A stretch of DNA of 64,000 bases from JACPUX01 sp964517465 (GTDB lineage: Bacteria > Pseudomonadota > Gammaproteobacteria > Burkholderiales > Casimicrobiaceae). The stretch is from positions 27,977 to 91,976 of the forward strand of contig CAZFEK010000008.1 in NCBI GenBank assembly GCA_964517465.1, given 5' to 3'. Made by a program: the position numbers and the translations under genes. The notes beneath the pieces were generated by a model, which was not told the origin of the DNA, did not search any database, and saw nothing but the letters and a program-made list of their open reading frames with translations. Shown one piece after another: positions 26,430 to 34,869 of this stretch (positions are counted from its first letter, which is position 1; every line of letters begins with the position of its first letter).

Positions 26430-27155
26430 TCACAAATTGAGCATCATGTCGCGCTCCGCCTTGGTCGGCTGGAAGCCGCGCGTTTCGTAGTAGCGGAAGA
26501 TGGCATCGACGATAGCCTGTGGCTCGTCGAGAACCTGCACCAAGTCGAGGTCTTCGGCGTTGATCATGCCTTCGGCAACCAGGTGCTCTCTGAACCAAGA
26601 CAGCAACCCGCCCCAGAACGCGCTGCCCATGAGTATGATCGGAATGCGCCGGGTCTTGCCGGTTTGCACCAGGGTGAGACATTCCATCAGTTCGTCGAGT
26701 GTCCCGAAGCCTCCCGGGGTGGCCACGAAGGCCGTGGCGAAGCGCACGAACATCACTTTGCGCGAAAAGAAGTAGTGGAAGTTCTGCGAGATGTCCTGAA
26801 ACTGGTTGGCGATTTGTTCGTGCGGCAAGGCGATGTTGAGTCCCACCGAAGGCGATTTGCCGAAATACGCTCCGCGATTGGCCGCTTCCATGAGACCCGG
26901 TCCGCCGCCCGAAATGACGCTGAAACCGGAATCGGACAACAGCCGCGCCAAGGTCTCGGTCAGTTGATAATAAGGATGTCCGGGCTTCACTCGCGCGCTG
27001 CCCCAGATGGTGACGGCGGGGCGGATATTGGCCAGCCGCTCGGTGGCGGCGACGAATTCTGCCATAATCCCGAACACCCGCCAGGCTTCTTGGGCTGTGT
27101 AATTGATCGCCGCCTGGCCCGGATCGATCATCTTGGGAAGCTTGGTTTGATACAT
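26430..27155 (-). CDS. LOG family protein (TIGR00730, nucleotide 5'-monophosphate nucleosidase-like)
   Basis: 241-residue Rossmann-type protein with SGGGPGLMEAANRGA and the PGGFGTLDELME motif that define the LOG ('lysine decarboxylase-like') family. Members cleave nucleoside monophosphates to base and ribose 5-phosphate. The starting ATG at 27155 overlaps the predicted polA start on the other strand; an alternative ATG at 27131 (MIDPGQAAINYT) would remove the overlap. Cellular role here unknown. Confidence 0.9.
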   Translation of the reverse strand: MYQTKLPKMIDPGQAAINYTAQEAWRVFGIMAEFVAATERLANIRPAVTIWGSARVKPGHPYYQLTETLARLLSDSGFSVISGGGPGLMEAANRGAYFGKSPSVGLNIALPHEQIANQFQDISQNFHYFFSRKVMFVRFATAFVATPGGFGTLDELMECLTLVQTGKTRRIPIILMGSAFWGGLLSWFREHLVAEGMINAEDLDLVQVLDEPQAIVDAIFRYYETRGFQPTKAERDMMLNL

Positions 27156-29882
27156 CGAGAAAACCTGCTCGTGTTGGTGGATGGGTCGTCTTACCTCTAC
27201 CGCGCTTTTCATGCCTTGCCGGATTTGCGCACCTCCCAAGGTGAGCCGACCGGGGCCATGCGCGGGGTGCTCTCGATGTTGCGCCGTTTGCTGGCCGATC
27301 GCAAGCCCGAATATTTCGCCGTGGTCTTCGATGCGCCGGGCAAAACCTTCCGCGATGCGTGGTATCCGCAATACAAGGCGCATCGGCCGCCCATGCCGCC
27401 GGATCTGGCGGCGCAAATCGCACCCTTGCATGATTTGATTCGCGCCCATGGTTGGCCCCTGCTGATGGTGGAGGGGGTCGAGGCCGACGACGTGATTGCC
27501 ACGCTCGCCCAAGAAGCCCGGGCGGCAGGCATGCCCTGTCTCATTTCCAGCGGGGACAAAGACCTCGCGCAACTGGTGAGGCCCGAGGTGACGGTGGTCA
27601 ACACCATGAGCAATGAGACGCTCGACGAAGCAGGGGTGATGACCAAGTTTGGCGTGCGTCCGAATCAAATGCTCGATTACCTCACGCTGATCGGCGACAG
27701 CGTCGACAACGTGCCCGGCGTGCCCAAGGTGGGGCCGAAAACCGCGGTGAAGTGGCTGGCGCAATACGGCAGTCTGGACGAAATCGTGAAGCATGCCGAC
27801 GAAATCACCGGTGTCGTGGGCGAAAACCTTCGCGCCAGCCGCGACTGGCTGCCTCAGGCTAAACGCCTCTTGGCGGTGAAAACCGATTGCGCGCTGGCGC
27901 AGCACCCCGAGAATCTGAAGCTCAGCGCCCCGGTCGAAGAACAACTGCTGCCTTTGCTGCAACGTTACGAGTTCAAAACCTTCGCGCAGGAGTACACCGC
28001 GAAGTCGCCCCTATCGGCCCCGGCGCGCGCGCCCCTGGCAGTCTTGGCGGAGCCGCCTCAGGTCGCCGCGATCGAGACCCGCCACTACCACACCATCCTC
28101 GACGAACACGCACTGGGGCGCCTGGTCGCAACCCTCGAAGCGGCCGAGCTTGCCGCCTTCGACACCGAAACCACCGGGCTCGAACCGCTGCGCGCCAGGC
28201 TGGTCGGCCTCTCCTTTGCGGTTCGTGCCGGAGAAGCGTATTACTTGCCGCTCGCCCACGATTATGCCGGCGCGCCGAAACAGCTCGACCTCCAGCATGC
28301 GCTGGCCCGGCTCAAGCACTGGTTCGAAAACCCCGCCAAAAGAAAGCTCGCGCAGAACGGCAAATTCGATCAGCACATCCTCTTGAACCACGGTGTAGCG
28401 GTGCGCGGCATGGCACATGACACCCTGCTCGAATCCTACGTGCTGGAAAGCCACAGGCCGCATGACATGGACAGCATGGCCATGCGCCACCTGGGCGTAA
28501 AAACCATCAGCTATGCCGAAGTCTGCGGCAAAGGCGCCAGCCAAATCGGTTTCGAGCAAGTGGCGCTGGATCGCGCCACCGAATATTCGGCCGAAGATGC
28601 CGACATCACGCTGCAATTGCACCAGACGCTGTGGCCGCGCATCGAACAAGACGAAAAGTTGAAGCGCGTATACGAAACCATCGAAATGCCCACCCGCGAA
28701 GTGCTCTTGATCATGGAGCGCCAGGGCGTGTTGCTCGACACCGCGCTGCTGGCCCGCCAGAGCCAGGAACTGGGCGAACGCATACTCGAACTGGAAAAAA
28801 ACGCGCACGGCTTGGCCGGCCAGCCCTTCAACCTGGGCTCCCCCAAGCAGATCCAAGAAATCCTATTCAATCGCCTCGGTCTGCCGGTGAAAAAGAAGAC
28901 GCCCACCGGCCAGCCCTCCACCGATGAAGATGTGCTGCAGGAGCTGGCGGCGGATTTTCCCCTGCCCAAAGTGCTGCTGGAGCATCGCGCCTTTTCCAAG
29001 CTCAAATCGACCTATACCGACAAGCTGCCGCAAATGGTGAACCCGCACACCGGGCGAGTGCACACCAGTTTTTCGCAGGCGACCGCAGTGACCGGGCGCC
29101 TGGCGAGCTCCGACCCCAATTTGCAGAACATCCCGGTGCGCACGCCGGAGGGGCGGCGCATCCGCGAAGCCTTCATCGCCCCGCCGGGCAGCGAAATCGT
29201 TTCGGCCGATTATTCGCAAATCGAGCTGCGCATCATGGCGCATCTGTCGGGCGACAAGAACTTGATGCAAGCATTTCACGAGGGTGCCGACATCCATCGC
29301 GCCACCGCCTCCGAGATTTTCGGCGTGTCGCTGGGCGAGGTGACGCCCGAACAGCGCCGTTACACCAAGGCGATCAACTTCGGGCTGATCTATGGCATGT
29401 CCGCCTTTGGCCTCGCGGCGCAGCTCAACATCGACCGCGCCGCGGCCCAGGCCTATATCGACCGCTATTTCGCGCGCTACCCCGGCGTTGCCCAGTACAT
29501 GCAGCATACCCGGGAAGTGGCGCGCGCCCAGGGTTACGTCGAAACGGTTTTTGGGCGCCGCTTATGGATACCGGACATCAACGCCGGCGGCGGACCTCGG
29601 CGCCAGGCCGCAGAACGAGCGGCGATCAATGCCCCCATGCAGGGCACCGCGGCGGATTTGGTGAAGCTTGCCATGATCCGCGTGCAGCATTGGCTGGAAC
29701 GCGAAGGTTTGGCCAGCCGCCTCTTGCTGCAGGTACACGATGAGCTCGTGCTCGAAGTGCCGCATGCGGAATTGCGCCATGTTCAAGGCGCACTACCGCA
29801 TCTCATGACCGAAGTGGCCAGCCTCAAAGTGCCGCTTTTGGTGGAAGTGGGCAGCGGACCCAATTGGGAAAAGGCGCACTGA
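27147..29882 (+). CDS. polA: DNA polymerase I
   Basis: About 911 residues: N-terminal 5'-3' exonuclease (LVDGSSYLYRAFHALPDL, GDSVDNVPGVPKVGPKTA), a 3'-5' exonuclease with the catalytic pair D339/E341 in FDTETTG, and polymerase motifs A (DYSQIELR, about 688), B (RRYTKAINFGLIYGMS) and C (HDE at 864-866). Proofreading residues are therefore intact, unlike many PolA proteins. The long upstream extension of this frame is antisense to the LOG gene. TTG 27147 has GGGAAG upstream; GTG 27168 is another possibility, so the exact start is open. Confidence 0.95.
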   Translation: MIHRENLLVLVDGSSYLYRAFHALPDLRTSQGEPTGAMRGVLSMLRRLLADRKPEYFAVVFDAPGKTFRDAWYPQYKAHRPPMPPDLAAQIAPLHDLIRAHGWPLLMVEGVEADDVIATLAQEARAAGMPCLISSGDKDLAQLVRPEVTVVNTMSNETLDEAGVMTKFGVRPNQMLDYLTLIGDSVDNVPGVPKVGPKTAVKWLAQYGSLDEIVKHADEITGVVGENLRASRDWLPQAKRLLAVKTDCALAQHPENLKLSAPVEEQLLPLLQRYEFKTFAQEYTAKSPLSAPARAPLAVLAEPPQVAAIETRHYHTILDEHALGRLVATLEAAELAAFDTETTGLEPLRARLVGLSFAVRAGEAYYLPLAHDYAGAPKQLDLQHALARLKHWFENPAKRKLAQNGKFDQHILLNHGVAVRGMAHDTLLESYVLESHRPHDMDSMAMRHLGVKTISYAEVCGKGASQIGFEQVALDRATEYSAEDADITLQLHQTLWPRIEQDEKLKRVYETIEMPTREVLLIMERQGVLLDTALLARQSQELGERILELEKNAHGLAGQPFNLGSPKQIQEILFNRLGLPVKKKTPTGQPSTDEDVLQELAADFPLPKVLLEHRAFSKLKSTYTDKLPQMVNPHTGRVHTSFSQATAVTGRLASSDPNLQNIPVRTPEGRRIREAFIAPPGSEIVSADYSQIELRIMAHLSGDKNLMQAFHEGADIHRATASEIFGVSLGEVTPEQRRYTKAINFGLIYGMSAFGLAAQLNIDRAAAQAYIDRYFARYPGVAQYMQHTREVARAQGYVETVFGRRLWIPDINAGGGPRRQAAERAAINAPMQGTAADLVKLAMIRVQHWLEREGLASRLLLQVHDELVLEVPHAELRHVQGALPHLMTEVASLKVPLLVEVGSGPNWEKAH

Positions 29883-29978
29883 TGGCGCCCGCGGCGCGGA
29901 GCGAGGGCGAGGGATGCAGCAGCGCGAGCCGGATGAGCGGGAACCAAAGAGGATCGAGCGCCCGGCGCGAACTGCAAA

Positions 29979-30127
29979 CGGCGAATAACCTCTCCTACCG
30001 ATAAAGGGAGAAGCCCTTTGGAAATACCTTGCCAGGAACTCGGGGCCGCGCCCCCTTGTAAACCGCCCAAATCGTCTCTTCGACTCCTTTGTGCTCCAGC
30101 GATGGGAATACTCCGGGGCTTAAGTGA
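29979..30127 (+). repeat. Dispersed structured element, copy A
   Basis: About 150 bp that align along their whole length with copy B at 43815-43973. Shared landmarks are GGCGAAtAA, a first hairpin AAAGGG-agaag-CCCTTT (30003-30019), the block GCCAGGA, a second hairpin GGGGC-cgc-GCCCC, the invariant TCTCTTCGACTC, and GTGAC at the end. Hairpin bases differ between copies but pairing is kept. The element runs up to the GTG start of the transporter gene. It may be a mobile palindromic repeat or a transcribed leader; there is no protein in it. Confidence 0.6.
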
Positions 30128-31005
30128 CTAAGGTCTCCTCGCTCATCTATCTCAAGCTCGTTGGCGTGACCTTGTTCTGGGGCGGGACCTTCATCGCCGG
30201 ACGCGTCCTGGCTTTGGCGATGCCACCCCTGGTGGCTGCGGCGGGGCGTTTCGTGCTGGCTGCCGCACTGCTCCTGCTTCTTGCCTGGCAGGTGGAAGGC
30301 GGCTTGCCGCGGCTCACCCGCAGGCAGTGCATGGCCACCTTCCTGCTCGGCGTCACGGGCGTGTTTCTCTACAATCTCTTTTTCTTTGGCGCCCTGGCGC
30401 GCTTGCCGGCCAGCCGCACGGCGCTGATCATCGCCTTGAATCCGATCGTGACCGCCTTGGCGATGGCGCTGCTTTTGGGAGAGCGCCTGGGCTGGACGCG
30501 CTGGGCCGGAGTGCTGCTGGCGCTGTGCGGCAGTGCCGTGGTCATCACCCGCGGCGATCTCGGCGCGGCGCTGAGCGAATCCATCGGCGCGGGCGAACTG
30601 TTGATGTTCGGCGGCGTCTGCTCCTGGGCCGCATACACCATCGTCGGCCGGCGCGCGTTGCAGGGCTTGAGTCCGATTGCCGCCACCACCTATGCCGCGC
30701 TCTGGGGCGGGTTGCTGCTGTGCTTAGGCGCCGCCTGGCAATGGACCGATTTGCGCCCGGAAGCATTGGGGCTCGGTAGCGCGCTGGCCATCGGCTATTT
30801 GGCCGTTTTCGGCACGGTGCTCGGTTTCGTTTGGTATTACGAAGGTGTCAAGGCGCTGGGGCCGGCGCGCGCCGCGGTGTTCAACAATCTCGTCCCGGTG
30901 TTCGGCGTCGCCTTGGCGGCGGTGTTGCTGGGCGAACAGATTCTCGTCTCGATGTTGCTGGGTGGCGCGCTGGTGATTGCCGGCGTGATGCTTACCAACC
31001 GCTGA
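30124..31005 (+). CDS. DMT-family (EamA) transporter
   Basis: 293-residue inner-membrane exporter with ten hydrophobic helices in two EamA repeats. The first repeat begins KLVGVTLFWGGTFIAGR, and the second repeat has SWAAYTIVGRRAL. The conserved NPIVTALAMALLLGERLG and NNLVPVFGVALAAVLLGE segments end the repeats. Substrate unknown; amino acids and metabolites are typical. The GTG start has no clear Shine-Dalgarno and lies at the edge of repeat element A, so upstream signals may come from that element. Confidence 0.88.
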   Translation: MTKVSSLIYLKLVGVTLFWGGTFIAGRVLALAMPPLVAAAGRFVLAAALLLLLAWQVEGGLPRLTRRQCMATFLLGVTGVFLYNLFFFGALARLPASRTALIIALNPIVTALAMALLLGERLGWTRWAGVLLALCGSAVVITRGDLGAALSESIGAGELLMFGGVCSWAAYTIVGRRALQGLSPIAATTYAALWGGLLLCLGAAWQWTDLRPEALGLGSALAIGYLAVFGTVLGFVWYYEGVKALGPARAAVFNNLVPVFGVALAAVLLGEQILVSMLLGGALVIAGVMLTNR

Positions 31006-31021
31006 GCGCTCCTCGAGGCAA

Positions 31022-32578
31022 TCAGCCGAAGAGCCAAACGATGCTGCCGCTGGCCAGCATCAACAGGAACCCCGCACCCCATCCTAGCCATTGCCGGACA
31101 CTGCGGCGAGCAATCCAGGGCAAGCGAGCGGCGGCCCCGCCAAGCCGCACGCCGAGGATCAGGGTGAGCGCGAGGCTTGTCCACCAGATCGCCATCGGCC
31201 AGCTTTGCCAGGCGCCAAAACTGCGCGCCAGGGACAGCAAGAAAAGAGCTGCAACAAAAACCGTGATTACGGCAAGGCGATCCGATTTGGCCTCCGAGGC
31301 CAGGGAGAATTTCTTTGCCAGTTTGCCAAAACGCGAAGGCGCGCTTTTGGCTGCGGTTTCGGCCGGCGGCGCGAGCAAGCGCCGCCGCGCGCTCCACGGG
31401 AACAGCGGCGCGAGCAGGGTGAACAGCCAGGTACTCAAGTGCGCCGCCCAAGCGGGTGCCGCGGACGCAACCGGCTTGTCGAAGAGCAAATGCCATCCGA
31501 GGTCATCGACGCCTTGCGCGGTATTGGACAGGATCAGCACGCCGCTACGCCGCGCCGGTTCAAAGCCGAGGAAGCTGCGAAATCCCCCGGTACCGCCGTT
31601 GTGCCACCAGGCCTGCCGCCCCTGATGAGCGTCGACAAACCAGCCCAGCCCCATGGTATGGCGGGTCTGTGGCGGCGCCACCTGAATCGCCTGTGCAAGC
31701 TTCGCGCCGGGGGCGCTCTGATCGATTTGCGCGGCGAGATAGCGGCTCAGATCCCGGGCGTTGGACCATATGCCCCCGGCGGGCGCATAGGCGTCGAGAT
31801 CCCAGCGCGAGGTGCTGAGAAAGTTGGGTTTATGTCCCTGGGCCATCAGGTTCGCACGGGTGAGCGGAGCGTGCACCTGCGTGTTGCTCATGTTCAGCGG
31901 TTGCAGAATGCGCTCTGCGATCAGTCGGTCATAGTCGACGCCGAGTCTGCGCGCCAAGCCTTGGCCCAGCACGGCGAAGGCGAAATTGGAGTAAAGCTGC
32001 TTTTGTTGATTGGACTCGGCATTGTTGAGCAGACTGCCGTCGCCGAGCAATTCCCAGAAATCCTCCGCCGGAGTGCCCCGGTACGGGTTGTCGAAATGAA
32101 ACAAGAACCGCTTCGCACCCTGCGCGGTGAGTGGAAGGGCGGGCAGTCCGCTGTGATGCGTCGCAAGCTCCTTCAATTGCAAATGGGCCAGTCGCGGACT
32201 GCCGAAGGCGAGGTCGGGAAGTAGGGTGCCCAGCGTATCCTGCAGTTTCATCTCGCCGCGCTCGACCGCGGTCGCCAATAGGCTGGCGGTAAAGGTCTTG
32301 GTGATGGAACCGATTTCAAACAAGGTTAGATCATCGATTTGCGGGCGAGCGCCGTTGCCGCTCGCTCCTGCACTCACCCAGCCGTTCCCCTCGGGGCTGA
32401 CCCAGGCAATGACCAAACCCCGTGACCGGCCTTCGCGCACCGCCGCTTGCGCGAGCGCATCGGCTCGCTCTCGCCATCCCTGCGCAAACGCCGAACTTGC
32501 GGCGGCGAGGCTGATGAGAGTCAGGAGAAACGCCAGGACGCGATCGCGTCGGCCGCGCACTTCGGAGACCGGCTTCAA
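31022..32578 (-). CDS. Serine hydrolase of the class C beta-lactamase fold with C-terminal membrane helices
   Basis: About 518 residues. A signal peptide-like stretch (VLAFLLTLISLAAASSAFA) is followed by a beta-lactamase/PBP4*-type domain with SITK (SxxK), YSNF (YxN) and HNGGTGGF (HxGxTGG). The C-terminal 160 residues contain several hydrophobic segments, the last being AGFLLMLASGSIVWLF. Such proteins are peptidases or esterases more often than lactamases. The frame is open to 32821; the start is uncertain, with TTG 32578 giving a plausible export signal and ATG 32656 as an alternative. Confidence 0.82.
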   Translation of the reverse strand: MKPVSEVRGRRDRVLAFLLTLISLAAASSAFAQGWRERADALAQAAVREGRSRGLVIAWVSPEGNGWVSAGASGNGARPQIDDLTLFEIGSITKTFTASLLATAVERGEMKLQDTLGTLLPDLAFGSPRLAHLQLKELATHHSGLPALPLTAQGAKRFLFHFDNPYRGTPAEDFWELLGDGSLLNNAESNQQKQLYSNFAFAVLGQGLARRLGVDYDRLIAERILQPLNMSNTQVHAPLTRANLMAQGHKPNFLSTSRWDLDAYAPAGGIWSNARDLSRYLAAQIDQSAPGAKLAQAIQVAPPQTRHTMGLGWFVDAHQGRQAWWHNGGTGGFRSFLGFEPARRSGVLILSNTAQGVDDLGWHLLFDKPVASAAPAWAAHLSTWLFTLLAPLFPWSARRRLLAPPAETAAKSAPSRFGKLAKKFSLASEAKSDRLAVITVFVAALFLLSLARSFGAWQSWPMAIWWTSLALTLILGVRLGGAAARLPWIARRSVRQWLGWGAGFLLMLASGSIVWLFG

Positions 32579-32877
32579 TGTGCATCCGGGTTGTTGGCGC
32601 GCTCGCCAGTTGGGACTGGAGCCGAACGCCGCCAGCAGCGCCAAGGGCTGCTGCATGACTTGGCGAAGACACCGCAGGGAATGCTTAGGAGGGGATTGTC
32701 GCAAAGGCAAGGGGGCAGGCAGCGGAAATTTCGAAAGAATAGTAGAGATCAATCCCCCAGCCGGCAAGCGACCTTCCGCCCAAACGCCTGGCGGCGCGGG
32801 TGTATCATGGACCATCGCCATCGCCGCCGAGTTGAGTGCGGCGGCGGCGAACAGGACGCCGGGGAGGGGTCATTGCG

Positions 32878-33417
32878 ATGTTCCTGCAAGCTCTGGGCTT
32901 ATTGGTCGGGATCCTTTTTTTTGTGGGGCAGGCAGCGGTGAGCAAGGAGTTAGATCTCAAGGAAGTCGGCCAACTGCCCGAAGCGCAAGTGGTCGCGCGC
33001 CTGCCGGAATCGCATCCGACGGTGCTCTATGCCTTCGCCGGGCGATTGTTCGGCGCCGGGCGAAAAGACGAAGGCGTGATGTGGTTCTATGTCGGCCAAT
33101 TGCGTTATCGCTATCATCTTCGAGCGAACCCGGACCTGCCACCCGACGGTGAGCCGGCGATCATGGCCTCGCTCAACGCCACCCTGGGGCAAACCATCAA
33201 CGAGTGGGCCGGCGGTTCGCCAGAAGGATGGGCGCGCGCCATTGACCAAGCGCTTGCTTGGGACGAACAATTCCCCAACGCGCTGACGTCCAAAGAGCGC
33301 CATGCGGCGGCGCGGCGGCAAGTGCGTTCCGGGCTGGAACAAATGCGCGATCAAATCCGGGCCGAAGCGGCATCGATTCGAGCGCAGCGAGCGAGCCGAG
33401 GGCTTGAGAACCGGTGA
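32878..33417 (+). CDS. Exported protein of unknown function
   Basis: 179-residue protein with an N-terminal signal or anchor (MFLQALGLLVGILFFVGQAAV) and a soluble domain with EGVMWFYVGQLRYRYHL and INEWAGGSPEGWARAIDQALAWDE. GGGGAGGGG lies about 10 nt before the ATG, strong support for translation. I do not recognise the family. The C-terminal part (QVRSGLEQMRDQIRAEAASI) is likely helical. It precedes the sirtuin gene by 104 bp on the same strand. Confidence 0.75.
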   Translation: MFLQALGLLVGILFFVGQAAVSKELDLKEVGQLPEAQVVARLPESHPTVLYAFAGRLFGAGRKDEGVMWFYVGQLRYRYHLRANPDLPPDGEPAIMASLNATLGQTINEWAGGSPEGWARAIDQALAWDEQFPNALTSKERHAAARRQVRSGLEQMRDQIRAEAASIRAQRASRGLENR

Positions 33418-33521
33418 GGCCAGTACGGGCGAAGGCTGGGGCGTGAAGCCCGCGTCTTGGCGACCCCAGGCGAGAACCTTGCCGGCGTGGCGTCGCGCGG
33501 GTGTGATTGCAGAGTGAATAG

Positions 33522-34304
33522 ATGAAAGACCCGCTCGCCCCGGACATACTGCAGGAACTGCGAAAGGCGCACCGTGTGGTGGTGTTTACCGGTGCCGGGG
33601 TTTCGGCCGAAAGCGGCATCGCCACGTTTCGCGATGCGCTGACCGGCCTGTGGACCCATTTCCGGGCCGAGGATCTGGCCACGCTGGAGGGCTTCCAGCG
33701 CGACCCCGAACTCGTCTGGGGATGGTATGAAGCGCGCCGCGCCCAGGTGCTGCGTGCGCAGCCCAATCCGGCGCACCATGCCATTGCCGAGTTGGCCAGC
33801 CGTCTGCCCCGGGTTACCGTCGTGACGCAGAACGTCGACGATTTGCATGAACGGGCCGGCAGCGCCGGAGTTTTGCATCTGCACGGCAGTTTGCATACGC
33901 CGCGCTGCGCGCGTTGCGGGGCGCCGCATCCTTTGCCCGAAGCAACGCCCGAGCCCGGCGGCGAAGGCCGTTTGGCGCCGCCGCGTTGCGGCCTGTGCGG
34001 CGGCCTGGTGCGTCCCGGAGTGGTTTGGTTCGGGGAGATGCTGCCCGAGCGGGAACTGGTTGCCGCGCAAAAGGCAGCCCTGGGCGCCGATTTTCTGCTC
34101 TGCGTGGGAACATCCGGCGTGGTTTGGCCCGCGGCCGGGATACCGGGCATCGCGCGCGATGCCGGAGCTACGGTGGTTCAGGTCAATGCCGATGCTTCCG
34201 ATCTTGATCGGCTATGCCACTTCAACTTGCGTGGTCCGGCCGGAGAAGTGTTGCCCGCGCTGCTGTCCGCCGCGTTTCCTGGGGCCATGGGCAAGGCGCG
34301 TTGA
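33522..34304 (+). CDS. cobB: NAD-dependent protein deacylase (sirtuin)
   Basis: 260-residue sirtuin that removes acyl groups from protein lysines using NAD. GAGVSAESGI and FRDALTGLW form the NAD-binding start, TQNVDDLHERAG and LHLHGSL hold the catalytic histidine, and two CxxC pairs (CARC, CGLC) bind zinc. WYEARRAQ has the YxxR pair that in SIRT5 and CobB recognises succinyl or malonyl groups, so desuccinylase activity is likely. The gene is isolated from other metabolic genes. Confidence 0.95.
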   Translation: MKDPLAPDILQELRKAHRVVVFTGAGVSAESGIATFRDALTGLWTHFRAEDLATLEGFQRDPELVWGWYEARRAQVLRAQPNPAHHAIAELASRLPRVTVVTQNVDDLHERAGSAGVLHLHGSLHTPRCARCGAPHPLPEATPEPGGEGRLAPPRCGLCGGLVRPGVVWFGEMLPERELVAAQKAALGADFLLCVGTSGVVWPAAGIPGIARDAGATVVQVNADASDLDRLCHFNLRGPAGEVLPALLSAAFPGAMGKAR

Positions 34305-34383
34305 GCGGGGTGCGGAGCACGTGGTTCAGGCTTGGTGATCATGCGAGACCTACGCGAACAGGCTTCACCTCGATGGCAGTGGG

Positions 34384-34863
34384 TTACCCGCCGCGCAGTC
34401 CGCGAAACTCCGCACTTCGCGTAGCCGCGAGCTTCAGCAGACCCGCTTCGTACTCCGGCGCCAGCGCATAGAAGCGCGCGGTCAGAGCCTCGAAGGGATC
34501 AGTCTCCCAGTGGTCCGACAGGCGGTCAATGGCGTCATTGCGCTCCTTCCGATCGATGGGGACAACACCAAGCGCAAAGGCGGCTTTGAGTTCGGCAAAC
34601 ACTTGAACCAGCGCTTCGCCGCAGTATTGCTCAGCAAACCGCTGCACCTCGTCCGTAAGGCACCCGGTATCGTTGCTGAGAGCCTGGATCAGGCCTCCAT
34701 TCAGGGCATCGCCCAGGTAGTAGCTCGCCTGCCAGTACAGGCGTTCTGCTGGCGTAAGCTGTTCAAGCTCTCCGTGAATTCGGATACTGATCTCGTGGTT
34801 TGGGTTGGCCGAAGCGAGCGCATCATTCATGCTCATCGGCGGCGGGCTTTTCGGGTTCTTCAA
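34384..34863 (-). CDS. DUF4375 (DMP19-like) domain protein
   Basis: About 159 residues. The block ERLYWQASYYLGDALNGGLIQALSNDTG matches the DMP19/DUF4375 pattern (a YxxxxLNGGxxQFxxN-like motif), a domain known for DNA-mimic or unknown roles. The TTG at 34863 follows six nucleotides after the stop of the EAL-HDOD gene and would have an AGG spaced 6 nt; ATG 34836 is the alternative. Function is not predictable from this context. Confidence 0.65.
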   Translation of the reverse strand: MKNPKSPPPMSMNDALASANPNHEISIRIHGELEQLTPAERLYWQASYYLGDALNGGLIQALSNDTGCLTDEVQRFAEQYCGEALVQVFAELKAAFALGVVPIDRKERNDAIDRLSDHWETDPFEALTARFYALAPEYEAGLLKLAATRSAEFRGLRGG

Positions 34864-34869
34864 GTTCGC

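Noticed and set aside
26583..27146. Long N-terminal extension of polA
   Set aside because: The first roughly 190 codons are antisense to the LOG gene and do not look like polymerase sequence; PolA begins at LVDGSSYLYRAF.
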